DNA of 64,000 nt, taken from contig DAOPJV010000002.1 of assembly GCA_035399845.1 (NCBI GenBank), positions 62,001 to 126,000 on the forward strand, written 5' to 3'. The first letter of the stretch is position 1, and the number at the start of each line of letters is the position of its first letter. Positions 1-7,130 of this stretch are shown piece by piece. Both the position numbers and the translations under genes were made by a program. The notes beneath the pieces were generated by a model. The model was not told where the DNA came from and did no database searches. It saw nothing but the letters and a program-made list of their open reading frames with translations. This stretch comes from ECT2AJA-110-A sp035399845 (GTDB lineage: Bacteria > Planctomycetota > Phycisphaerae > UBA1845 > UTPLA1).

Positions 1-366
1 GCGATGATCGAACTTTATCGATCGTCGTCGCTCGGCGATCGACGGCCCATCGCGGATCGCGATCGAATGCGACGCATGCGCGACGAGGCCAATCTCTGCG
101 TGACGGCGTGGCGCGGCGAGCAACTCGTCGGCATCGCCCGCACACTCACGGACTTCGCTTATGTCGCTTACCTGTCGGATCTCGCGGTCGATGGCGCCTG
201 TCAGCGACAGGGAATCGGTCGCGCCCTCATCGATCGCACGCGCGCCGAACTCGATCCGAAATGCATGATCGTGCTGCTGGCGGCGCCGAAGGCGGTCGAA
301 TACTACCCGAAGGTCGGCTTCACCCGCCACGAATCCGCCTGGATCCTCCGCCCCGAATCGACTTGA
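1..366 (+). CDS. GNAT-family N-acetyltransferase (5' partial)
   Basis: Acetyl-CoA-dependent N-acetyltransferase of the GNAT superfamily; substrate not predictable. The frame is open to the window edge. The first in-frame ATG (base 4) lies inside the fold, since the first strand expected before IELYRSSSLG is missing, so the true start is upstream. The central stretch YLSDLAVDGACQRQGIGRAL holds the motif A pyrophosphate loop (Q-R-Q-G-I-G-R), and the C-terminal part with YYPKVGFTRH is the usual motif B region. About 121 residues are visible against roughly 140 for this subfamily. The stop is followed by a 10-bp hairpin. Confidence 0.85.
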   Translation, partial: AMIELYRSSSLGDRRPIADRDRMRRMRDEANLCVTAWRGEQLVGIARTLTDFAYVAYLSDLAVDGACQRQGIGRALIDRTRAELDPKCMIVLLAAPKAVEYYPKVGFTRHESAWILRPEST

Positions 367-382
367 ACCCACGCGACTTCCA

Positions 383-407
383 CATGCCGACGTAAGGCGT
401 CGGCATG
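383..407. repeat. Perfect 10-bp hairpin downstream of the acetyltransferase
   Basis: Arms CATGCCGACG (383-392) and CGTCGGCATG (398-407) pair perfectly around the loop TAAGG. No T-tract follows on either strand, so it is more likely a REP-like element or mRNA 3'-end stabiliser than an intrinsic terminator. Confidence 0.55.
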
Positions 408-428
408 CCACCCGGCGGGTTCTTACAT

Positions 429-455
429 AGTCGCAATCCTGGTAGACGTTCCAGC
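429..455. repeat. 27-bp direct repeat of the 3' end of the pseudopilin gene
   Basis: This 27-mer is identical to 691-717, which encodes the last residues and most of the stop codon of the adjacent minus-strand pseudopilin (WNVYQDCD-stop). Sequence around the two copies does not match, so only the gene tail is duplicated, 262 bp away. The rest of 367-689 shows no credible gene. Confidence 0.8.
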
Positions 456-464
456 GTCTGTAGG

Positions 465-481
465 GTCCGCTGTGCGGACCA
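465..481. repeat. REP-like mini-palindrome
   Basis: GGTCCGC (465-471) and GCGGACC (475-481) form a perfect 7-bp stem with loop TGT. It resembles the short GC-rich palindromes scattered through other intergenic parts of this window (about 13-14, 27.6 and 29.9 kb). Confidence 0.5.
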
Positions 482-689
482 CTCGCCGGCAGTCGAGCCC
501 CCAAACCGAACTGCGACCGCCAGGCCGGCGTAGCCTGAAGCGTCTTGCGCTCGACGTTCCCGCCGAACGCCCGCCGGAATCGACGCGTTCTTCCAGGGGC
601 GCCGGCCTATCGCGCTATCGTGTCACAACTGGCCTGCTTCCTGGCGGGCGCAGTTCTGCGGCGCGGCATGCCGTCACACAAAATCTCGC

Positions 690-1493
690 CTAGTCGCAAT
701 CCTGGTAGACGTTCCAGTTCACCTTGTCCTGGAGATTGTCGACGAAGGAGGGACCACTCGCCTCGGGGTACCACTGCCATTCACGAACCCGGCACTTGCC
801 CTTGATATACTCGCCGTGGCCGTCGACAAAACCGAATACGGCGGAAGGTCGTGTGGCGTCGTGCCAGCCCGGGTTGATGCCGGTCCACGACGCGTTGAAT
901 GTCATGCCGAAGCCGACGTGATCCGCGACGAGCACTTTGCGCGACACCTGCAGCACATCCGACTCACCGATGTCTCGATCGCGGTAATACCAGATGCCAT
1001 ACTTCCCCTGCGTCAGGATCGGATTGATGATGTAGCTCGAACCGAGCACATCGAAGAGCGGGCTGTTCGTTCCCGTCTCGCCAACGACCCCCGTATCACT
1101 CGGGCACAGCGCAATCTCGCCCCCCTTCGGATTCGCCGGCGACGCCTCCAGGCCGAGGTCGAGATTCACGGGGCGATTCCAGAATTCGCCGTTCGGCTTC
1201 GCCTTGGTTCCATTCCAGCCCACGTATTGATGGCCGTTCCAGAACTGGCAGTCCCCCGGACTGCGACAGTCGCCCGCCACGGGAAAGCGATCCTCGTGTC
1301 GCCGGGCGTACATCAGCGTCGCGTTGGAAATCTCGCGGACATTCGTCAGGCACTTCGTCGCCTTGGATTCGCGCCGGGCGCCGGACAGCGCCGGCATCAG
1401 GATCGCAACGAGAATCGAGATGATGGCCATGACCGTAAGCAGTTCGATCAGTGTGAATCCCGTTCGCCCATTTGAATGTCGCGTGGCGTGCAT
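690..1493 (-). CDS. Type II secretion/type IV pilin-like pseudopilin (H-X9-DG family)
   Basis: 267-residue prepilin-like protein. Near the N-terminus, G-FTLIELLTVMAIISILVAI is the prepilin peptidase cleavage site (G before F, Glu at +5) followed by the hydrophobic assembly helix. The C-terminal half holds HDATRPSAVFGFVDGHGE, the H-X9-DG signature of the large planctomycete/Verrucomicrobia pseudopilin family. It is expected to be inserted in the inner membrane and possibly incorporated in a pseudopilus; the exact role is unknown. The ATG at 1493 is preferred over an in-frame TTG at 1496 because it overlaps the upstream gene's stop as TGATG, indicating translational coupling. The last 27 bp are duplicated at 429-455. 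Confidence 0.85.
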   Translation of the reverse strand: MHATRHSNGRTGFTLIELLTVMAIISILVAILMPALSGARRESKATKCLTNVREISNATLMYARRHEDRFPVAGDCRSPGDCQFWNGHQYVGWNGTKAKPNGEFWNRPVNLDLGLEASPANPKGGEIALCPSDTGVVGETGTNSPLFDVLGSSYIINPILTQGKYGIWYYRDRDIGESDVLQVSRKVLVADHVGFGMTFNASWTGINPGWHDATRPSAVFGFVDGHGEYIKGKCRVREWQWYPEASGPSFVDNLQDKVNWNVYQDCD

Positions 1494-2395
1494 CAAGGCG
1501 TCTCCTTATCCATCGAGCCCGAGATCGTCGTGGCGGCGCCCGCCACGTCGTTGACAGTCGAATCGGCCGGTTTCGGCCGTTTGGTTCCCCTGGGCGGCGC
1601 ATCGTAGTTGATGGCGCCGATGACGCGCTGGCCGCAGATCGGGCACTTGGGAATGCCGTCGTCCCACGTGCCGCTGAACGTGTGACCATCGACCGAGCAG
1701 GTGTAGAACGTCTGCGTCGGCATCTCCGCCGACTGTGACGGACTCAGCGTGAACTTCGCCGTCAGGGCGACGGCGACGGCGATGACCGCCACGAGCGCCA
1801 GCGCCCGAAGCTTCTCTCCCGCCGACCAGTCATCGAACATGCCGGACCGACGGCGGCGCGGCGCGCGATCCTCTTCGTCATAATACTCGCGACCGCCGCC
1901 ACCCGAGTCGTCATCATCCTCGAACAGGACGGGGGCGCTGTCGGCCGCGGCAATCCGCAGGAGCGTCGCCGTCGTGCACAGACGGATGACGTTGTCCGCG
2001 ATCCGAAGTTCATTATCGAATTCGAGCACGCCTTCCAGGATGGCGGCGCGATCGATCCAGGTTCGACCGGCGTCGGCGAGATGCCGGACGTGGACCCGGC
2101 GATCCGAATCGACACGGATCTCCGTATTCATCGCCTGCACGCCCTCCCCCGAGATAACGAGCCAGCAGACTTCAGAGTTCCCGATGGCCAGGGGGCGATC
2201 TTCCAGCAGGGGAATGGCCCGCGTCGGCGTTCCCTCACGCGGACCGATCATGATCCAGTAGCAGTTGGAACGATCGTCGCTCGTGGCGGCGAACTCGAGC
2301 GTCTTTCCGCAGCGCTCGCACCTGGCGCTGGATTTCAACGAAGCCGGATCGACGCTCGTTCCATATCCGCACATGCACTGAATTTCTGTCTTCAT
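1493..2395 (-). CDS. Membrane protein with two zinc ribbons and an FHA-like domain
   Basis: 300 residues. N-terminal CMCG and CERC pairs form a zinc ribbon (residues 8-35). Residues about 60-140 read like a forkhead-associated (FHA) fold: a Gly/Asn turn, a conserved strand with NTEIRV, then a V-R-H-L-A-D-A-G-R-T-W-I-D stretch typical of FHA ends. An acidic/Gly/Arg-rich linker precedes one transmembrane helix (about 205-225). After it come a single Cys (YTCSVDG) and a CPIC pair that could make a second ribbon outside the membrane. FHA domains bind phosphothreonine, so a signalling or scaffold role is inferred. Starts at ATG 2395 and overlaps the downstream pseudopilin gene by one base. Confidence 0.65.
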   Translation of the reverse strand: MKTEIQCMCGYGTSVDPASLKSSARCERCGKTLEFAATSDDRSNCYWIMIGPREGTPTRAIPLLEDRPLAIGNSEVCWLVISGEGVQAMNTEIRVDSDRRVHVRHLADAGRTWIDRAAILEGVLEFDNELRIADNVIRLCTTATLLRIAAADSAPVLFEDDDDSGGGGREYYDEEDRAPRRRRSGMFDDWSAGEKLRALALVAVIAVAVALTAKFTLSPSQSAEMPTQTFYTCSVDGHTFSGTWDDGIPKCPICGQRVIGAINYDAPPRGTKRPKPADSTVNDVAGAATTISGSMDKETP

Positions 2396-2608
2396 AAGCG
2401 CCGGCCAACCGAGGTATGGGAGTGTGGATGTCGCCCCGAGGGCGGACCTCCCCTCCATCATAGGCCGACGTCTCCGAATAATCGACCGGTGGCGACGCGT
2501 TTGCGTGGCAATGAGCGGCGCGATAGCTTTCGCCGGTCGCGGGATCGACACGTCAGACGTTCGTCGTGGGACCTCGCCGCCGACATATCCGGATCGGGAT
2601 GCGCCAAC

Positions 2609-3655
2609 ATGGAACTTCGAAAGCTGGGTAACACAGGGCTGCTGGTTTCCGACCTCTGCCTGGGAACGATGAATTTCGGCATGCCGGAATGGGGCGTGGA
2701 CGAGAAGGCGAGCCGCGGCGTCATCGACGCCTACCTCGACGCCGGCGGCAACTTCCTGGACACGGCCGACGTCTATGGCGGCGGCGAAAGCGAACGCATC
2801 TGCGGCAAGGCGATCAAGGGACGGCGCGACAGTGTCATCCTGGCGACAAAGGGGCACTTTCCCGTCGTTCGCGTCTTCGGCGAACCGCCGGCGCACACGA
2901 ACGCCCTGGGTTCCTCCCGGCGACACCTGACGCAGGCGCTCCACGACAGTCTTCGCCGGCTCGACACGGATTACATCGACCTCTACCAGGTGCACTGCTG
3001 GGATCGACATACGCCGATCGAGGAAACCCTGAGCACGCTGCACGACTTCGTCCGATCCGGCAAAGTGCGATACATCGGCTTCTCCAACTTTGACGCCTGG
3101 CAGATCGCCGAGGCGCGACAACTCTGCATCCGCCACGGCTGGGAGCCCTTCATCACGGCCCAGATGCAGTACAGCCTCGTCTGCCGAGACATCGAGAGAT
3201 CCGTAACGGCCGTCTGCGAACGCTACAGAATCGGTCTGCTCCCCTGGAGCCCGCTGGGCGGCGGTATCCTGACGGGCAAGTACACGCGCGACGGTTCGTC
3301 GCCCGACGGCTCGCGCTTCGGCTGCCTCGATCCCGACAACGAATGGCGCAAGGCGTTTCTCAATGAACGAAATTTCGATATCGCCGACGTCTGCCGTGAG
3401 ATCGCAAAGGACCTCGAAGTCGGTATGACGACGGCCGCCATCGCCTGGGTCCTGCAGCGACGCGGTGTCAGCAGCGTCATCATCGGCCCAAAGACCGTGA
3501 AGCAGTTGCAGGACAACACCGCCGCGTGCGACGTGCGCTTCAATACGGAGCATCTCGAACGGCTGGACAAGGTCAGTCGCCCATCGCTGGGTTATCCCGA
3601 GAAGTTCATCATGCGCAATCAGCGCAACATGTTCGAACCGGCGGCCCTGCAATGA
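2609..3655 (+). CDS. Aldo/keto reductase
   Basis: 348-residue NAD(P)H-dependent oxidoreductase of the aldo/keto reductase superfamily, (beta/alpha)8 barrel, cytoplasmic. The catalytic tetrad is visible: Asp and Tyr in DTADVYGGGESE, Lys in ILATKG, His in YQVHCWD. The C-terminal nucleotide-binding element VSSVIIGPKTVKQL is present. Length and motifs fit the YghZ/Kvbeta-like group acting on small aldehydes or ketones; the substrate cannot be assigned. Start ATG 2609 gives the standard M-x-x-R-x-L-G-N-T-G opening; upstream in-frame sequence is antisense to the neighbour. The stop overlaps the next gene's ATG (ATGA). Confidence 0.93.
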   Translation: MELRKLGNTGLLVSDLCLGTMNFGMPEWGVDEKASRGVIDAYLDAGGNFLDTADVYGGGESERICGKAIKGRRDSVILATKGHFPVVRVFGEPPAHTNALGSSRRHLTQALHDSLRRLDTDYIDLYQVHCWDRHTPIEETLSTLHDFVRSGKVRYIGFSNFDAWQIAEARQLCIRHGWEPFITAQMQYSLVCRDIERSVTAVCERYRIGLLPWSPLGGGILTGKYTRDGSSPDGSRFGCLDPDNEWRKAFLNERNFDIADVCREIAKDLEVGMTTAAIAWVLQRRGVSSVIIGPKTVKQLQDNTAACDVRFNTEHLERLDKVSRPSLGYPEKFIMRNQRNMFEPAALQ

Positions 3656-3849
3656 CATCGAGTGCGAGTAACGCCGACGGCGCCTGCCGCGCCACGCCGC
3701 CCCCGGCGACCTGTCCCAGATGCGGGAACAGCCGACTCGACGCGCGTCACTGCAAGCTGCTGTGCCTGAACTGCGGCTACGTGGAAAGCTGCGAAGACCT
3801 GTTCGAATACGAGCGCGTTGACAACGACAGCGGAACGCCAACGCCCTGA
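3652..3849 (+). CDS. Small zinc-ribbon protein coupled to the aldo/keto reductase
   Basis: 65 residues with two CxxC knuckles, CPRCGN and CLNCGY, forming a rubredoxin-like zinc ribbon, followed by an acidic tail. The ATG at 3652 overlaps the aldo/keto reductase stop (ATGA), so the two are translationally coupled. The fold may bind Zn or Fe; a role as partner of the reductase is inferred only from coupling. The codons before 3652 in this frame belong to the reductase gene in another frame and are not counted. Confidence 0.75.
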   Translation: MTSSASNADGACRATPPPATCPRCGNSRLDARHCKLLCLNCGYVESCEDLFEYERVDNDSGTPTP

Positions 3850-3857
3850 TCGCAAAC

Positions 3858-4193
3858 GCTGGAACGCCTGCTGGTACGGGATTCCTATCCCCTACCAACA
3901 TCGGGCGGGAATCACTTGCTGGACGCTGAAACGAGAATCCCTTCTCGTTCCTTCGCGGCCAACTCGCAGACGCTCGCGGCTCGGTTGTTCAGACCGCTGG
4001 GACGAGATTCCTTTCTCGTCCCCACTCCCCGCGGGAATCCCTTCCCGCAATCGTCCCCCCAACAAGTGGGCGCCCCATCCCTTCAGGGATGGCGGACGCG
4101 ACGATAAGAACTCGAAACGTACGCACAATCTGCTCGCAAGCCGCACTCGCGCGCGGATCGTCGCGCCCCGCCACCGGAGGTGATGGCTCACCC
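3858..4193. repeat. Hairpin-rich dispersed repeat, copy A
   Basis: Fills the gap between two convergent genes. It contains stem-loops built on one theme: 3873-3896 (10-bp stem with one mismatch), 3930-3949 (AACGAGA/TCTCGTT, loop ATCCCT), 3999-4022 (GGGACGAGA/TCTCGTCCC), 4031-4048 (GCGGGA/TCCCGC, loop ATCCCT) and 4075-4092 (CCATCCCT/AGGGATGG). The last about 130 bp are recognisably homologous to 14325-14455. Copies B and C lie near the transposase at 13.2-13.7 kb. No gene is seen here. Confidence 0.8.
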
Positions 4194-4233
4194 GGCCGCA
4201 TGGACACGGCGGCTCTGACTGCGGAACTCCAGG

Positions 4234-4276
4234 AAAAAACGCCCCGCCCGCCGAAGGTTCTCGGCGGACGGGGCGT
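4234..4276 (-). terminator. Rho-independent terminator of the secreted-protein operon
   Basis: On the minus strand a GC-rich stem (4261-4276 pairing with 4239-4254, 15 of 16 pairs) is followed directly by six T residues (complement of 4234-4239). It lies 31 bp after the stop of the dockerin-like gene at 4308 and should end the operon 6415-4308. Confidence 0.9.
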
Positions 4277-4307
4277 CTCTGATTCTGAATGCGTCAATCA
4301 AGCACAA

Positions 4308-5033
4308 CTACATCGCGTCAACAAACGACTGGATGTCGAGCGCGTTGATTTCGCCATCGATATTCACATCGGCGGCGCACATCTGATGCGCCGTCGGCGC
4401 CCCGACGCCCAGCACCGCGTCAACGAAATCGACCAGGTCATCGAGCGTGACGAGACCGTCGCAGGAGAGATCGCCGGGAACACAGTCCATGTTGAAGAAC
4501 CAGTCCAGCGTCACGATCGCGGACGTGTACCCCTCGACGGGATCGCCGTTCGCGTCGCCCACATAGACACGATACGTCGCCTCAAAGACGCCGGGTTCGC
4601 GGGCCGTGTACCAGTTGTGCGTCATCGCCCCGCTCCAGCGCCAGCGGGCGTCCGACCCGTCCGTCGTGAAGATCGGCGCGAACGTGTTCGCCTCGAAAGT
4701 CTCCAGGCCCTCTGTCTGGTCGAGCAGTTCGATCCAGATATCCAGATCACTCGGCAGACTGATGAAGCCGTTGGCGAGCCAGCCGTATTCGCCGTTGTAG
4801 GCGAGATTGTCGAGAACATCGGCCGGGGCCGCGTAGGCCTCGCAGTAGTCCGTGAGCGGCATCGACAATTCCGGATCGTGATCGAAGGCGACGATGATCT
4901 CCGTCGCCGGCATAGTGATCAGAATGTGTCGCATGGGTCCGCCCAGCTTCGGATTGCTCGCCTCCGCGATCGCCATGCTGATCAGGACCGCACACGCGGC
5001 GCCGACTCGAATGGTCCATTTGTTTCGCATCAT
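4308..5033 (-). CDS. Secreted protein, choice-of-anchor-M-like domain with C-terminal dockerin-like repeats
   Basis: 241 residues. Signal peptide at about residues 1-26. The body is clearly paralogous to the next gene upstream: both have the order M-(R/K)-HILI, APADVLD, YGWLA-G-IS-P, PIF-T-G, GAMTH-W, PG-(F/Y)-EATY-VY-GD. The H-W/PG-Y pattern recalls choice-of-anchor M surface domains. The C-terminus has two calcium-loop/dockerin type I-like repeats (GDLSCDGLVTLDDL and ADVNIDGEINALDI) instead of the PEP-CTERM tail of its paralog. Probably exported and attached to a cell-surface partner; function unknown. Third gene of the operon, 25 bp after the PEP-CTERM gene, followed by a strong terminator. 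Confidence 0.75.
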   Translation of the reverse strand: MMRNKWTIRVGAACAVLISMAIAEASNPKLGGPMRHILITMPATEIIVAFDHDPELSMPLTDYCEAYAAPADVLDNLAYNGEYGWLANGFISLPSDLDIWIELLDQTEGLETFEANTFAPIFTTDGSDARWRWSGAMTHNWYTAREPGVFEATYRVYVGDANGDPVEGYTSAIVTLDWFFNMDCVPGDLSCDGLVTLDDLVDFVDAVLGVGAPTAHQMCAADVNIDGEINALDIQSFVDAM

Positions 5034-5058
5034 GGAGTCTCCTTTGTCCAGTCGAGTC

Positions 5059-5700
5059 TCAGATTCCTGCGGTTCGCCTGCGACGAATGAGGACCATCGC
5101 GCCGGCCATGCACAGCAGAGCGCTGGCCGGTTCCGGCGCGTAGTTCCACGAGAGTGTCACCTGATCGGCGCCATATCCGGGAATCACGGTCCCTGTCACC
5201 GCATCGCCGATATAGACTTCGTACGTTGCTTCATAGGCGCCGGGCAGCAGCGCCGCGTTCCAATGATGCGTCATCGTTCCGCCCCACTTCCAGATGTCCG
5301 GCGAACCCTCCGTCCCGAAGATCGGGGCGTAACTGTGTGTTTCGCGCATCATGCGCATGCCGCCTTCGTACACCTCCAGGCCCGGCGTCGCACTGACTTG
5401 CCGAATCCAGAAGGCGCCATCGACGGGCGGTGAGATGAGTCCATCGGCGAGCCAGCCGTACTGATCGTTGTAGCCCTTGCCGTCGAGCACATCGGCAGGC
5501 GCCGTGTGCAGGTTTCCGAAGTTCATCATCGTCAGCGGCGAAGCGCCGCCATCATCGAGGTGAAGTGACACATCGTTGTTGTCGAATCCGATCAGGATGT
5601 GCTTCATGCCGCCGGGGACCAGTGTCGGCCAGACGTCGGCGCGCGCCGAGCTCACGGTCATCAGCAGCAGAACGCCTGCAAGTTTCAGTGTGTTTTTCAT
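5059..5700 (-). CDS. PEP-CTERM sorted secreted protein, paralog of the dockerin-type neighbour
   Basis: 213 residues. Signal peptide MKNTLKLAGVLLLMTVSSARA, body homologous to the downstream gene, and a C-terminal PEP-CTERM signal (APEPASALL, hydrophobic stretch, RRRR). PEP-CTERM tails are processed by exosortase, which is not in this window. The ATG at 5700 is chosen because it gives an intact signal peptide; upstream in-frame residues overlap the pseudopilin gene. Gap to the pseudopilin upstream is 37 bp, so the three form one operon. Confidence 0.82.
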   Translation of the reverse strand: MKNTLKLAGVLLLMTVSSARADVWPTLVPGGMKHILIGFDNNDVSLHLDDGGASPLTMMNFGNLHTAPADVLDGKGYNDQYGWLADGLISPPVDGAFWIRQVSATPGLEVYEGGMRMMRETHSYAPIFGTEGSPDIWKWGGTMTHHWNAALLPGAYEATYEVYIGDAVTGTVIPGYGADQVTLSWNYAPEPASALLCMAGAMVLIRRRRTAGI

Positions 5701-5737
5701 ATTCAATTGAGCCTTTCTTTGATTCCGATGCGGCGCA

Positions 5738-6415
5738 TCAGGGCGCCGTATCGGGATTCCATTTGTCCAGTCCGGTTTCAGGAATAAATGTCTGACGGTC
5801 GTCGAGATGCTCGACGTGACCGTCCAGGAATGTGTAAGCCGCATCGGGATCATGTCGATCGGGCGCCGTCTCCCTGGGCGCATCAAACTGCGTCCAGAAG
5901 TGGGCCATGACATGATCCGTCGCGGAATCGTCGTTGAGTTCGCCGAACAGAATCGTCGTGCTCGGATGCGGTACGCGCGTGGCGGATCGCCACGTCTCGC
6001 CGCTTGTCTCGACCGCCGTCAGTTCGTAGTACACGTTGTACCCGTAGCTATAGCGATCGCGCCGACTGTCGAAGGGGCAGTGATAGTTGACGTTCAGAAC
6101 GTCGAACCACTGCGCGTTTTCCTCCTCGAACGGGGCGCCGGCGGCGTATTTGAACAGCGCATAGCCCCACGGCGCCTCGCGCGCGGCGAAGGCGGAGTGA
6201 CTGCTGCGCGGCATGATGTCGCCGCTCTCCTCGCGAAAGAAGAGCGTGGCGTTTCCGAGTTCCCGCTGACGCGCCATGCAGAGCGTGCGCCGCCCGCTCT
6301 TTCGAGCGGCCGACAGACTCGGCATGACGAGCGCCACAAGCACGGCGATCACCGCAATGACGACGAGCAGTTCCAGCAGCGTCATCGCGCGGCGAACCGA
6401 TGCGAATGCTCGCAT
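5738..6415 (-). CDS. Pseudopilin-like protein (H-X9-DG family)
   Basis: 225 residues. The N-terminus AMTLLELLVVIAVIAVLVAL has the prepilin methylation/assembly helix with Glu near +5. The C-terminal HDPDAAYTFLDGHVEHL is the H-X9-DG signature. First gene of an operon with two paralogous secreted proteins, so it may help export or present them; that is inference. Cleavage would follow Ala rather than the usual Gly (RRA-MTLLE), a mild deviation. Confidence 0.82.
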   Translation of the reverse strand: MRAFASVRRAMTLLELLVVIAVIAVLVALVMPSLSAARKSGRRTLCMARQRELGNATLFFREESGDIMPRSSHSAFAAREAPWGYALFKYAAGAPFEEENAQWFDVLNVNYHCPFDSRRDRYSYGYNVYYELTAVETSGETWRSATRVPHPSTTILFGELNDDSATDHVMAHFWTQFDAPRETAPDRHDPDAAYTFLDGHVEHLDDRQTFIPETGLDKWNPDTAP

Positions 6416-6588
6416 GGGATTCCCTTGTTCAATTGGATGTCGACGACGCGCGAATCGAACGCCATCGGCGCGGATGCGCTGAGCGTCGCCATGATCGAAT
6501 CAGACACAACCCCCGCCAACGCGCGTGCACGCCCCAGGGACGCGCGACGAGACAGCCGCGGATTCTGTGTCTTTCACGAATGTGGGGA

Positions 6589-7038
6589 TCAGGCCGCGAT
6601 TCGCGGCGGAGGTGTGACGGGTTCGAGATCCGTGAAATGGGCAATATCTTCAGCGTGGAAGATCACGCCGAGCCGTCGCGCTCGCTCAAACAAACGCAGC
6701 TCGCGGAAATAATCGAGCGGCGGAAGATGGACAACGAGGCTATCGACGCCGCGGCAGCCGAGCGCCTTCATGACGCAGCCAACGGGCTCGTCTTTCGCCT
6801 TCTTCGCCGAACAACAACTGTGGGTTTCAGTGGTTTTCGCTTTGGCGGCCGCGCTGAATTCCGGAAAACAACAACAGTTCGTGCGGCACATCTCCGCGTC
6901 GAGACAGCCGCAGTTGTGCCCGCGACACGGAAAGTCCTCATCGCCGAGCGACATACCGATCTGCGGCACAGGCAGCCCGACGGCGCCCGCCCAGAATATG
7001 ACTATCAGAAGAAATGTTGTCGCCTTGCGGAGGATCAC
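6589..7038 (-). CDS. Cys-rich exported protein of unknown function
   Basis: 149 residues starting at GTG 7038. A hydrophobic N-terminus (ILRKATTFLLIVIFWAG) looks like a signal peptide or anchor. A dense Cys cluster follows: PCRGHNCGCLDAEMCRTNCC, plus SCC and GC further on. The pattern P-C-x-x-H-x-C-G-C-x(4,5)-C-x(3)-CCC recurs in uncharacterised planctomycete proteins as I recall them; metal binding (copper or iron-sulphur) is plausible but unproven. Lies 92 bp downstream of, and co-directional with, the redoxin/cytochrome/copper-monooxygenase-like gene, which supports a metal link. Confidence 0.6.
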   Translation of the reverse strand: MILRKATTFLLIVIFWAGAVGLPVPQIGMSLGDEDFPCRGHNCGCLDAEMCRTNCCCFPEFSAAAKAKTTETHSCCSAKKAKDEPVGCVMKALGCRGVDSLVVHLPPLDYFRELRLFERARRLGVIFHAEDIAHFTDLEPVTPPPRIAA

Positions 7039-7130
7039 TGGGAGGAAGTGTAGTGGACGAGCGCGACGTCGGGCAACGTGTGAGCCGCGATGTTGTTACA
7101 CAACCGGCGTCGAAGCGGCGCGACAAGGCC

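Noticed and set aside
383..407. Rho-independent terminator after the acetyltransferase
   Set aside because: Stem is strong but no T-tract follows on the + strand.
2396..3901. Upstream extension of the FHA/zinc-ribbon frame to 3901
   Set aside because: It runs antisense through the aldo/keto reductase; the family-like N-terminus with CMCG begins at ATG 2395.
4606..5433. Plus-strand frames opposite the secreted paralogs
   Set aside because: The minus-strand reading gives signal peptides, paralogy and anchors, so these are shadows.
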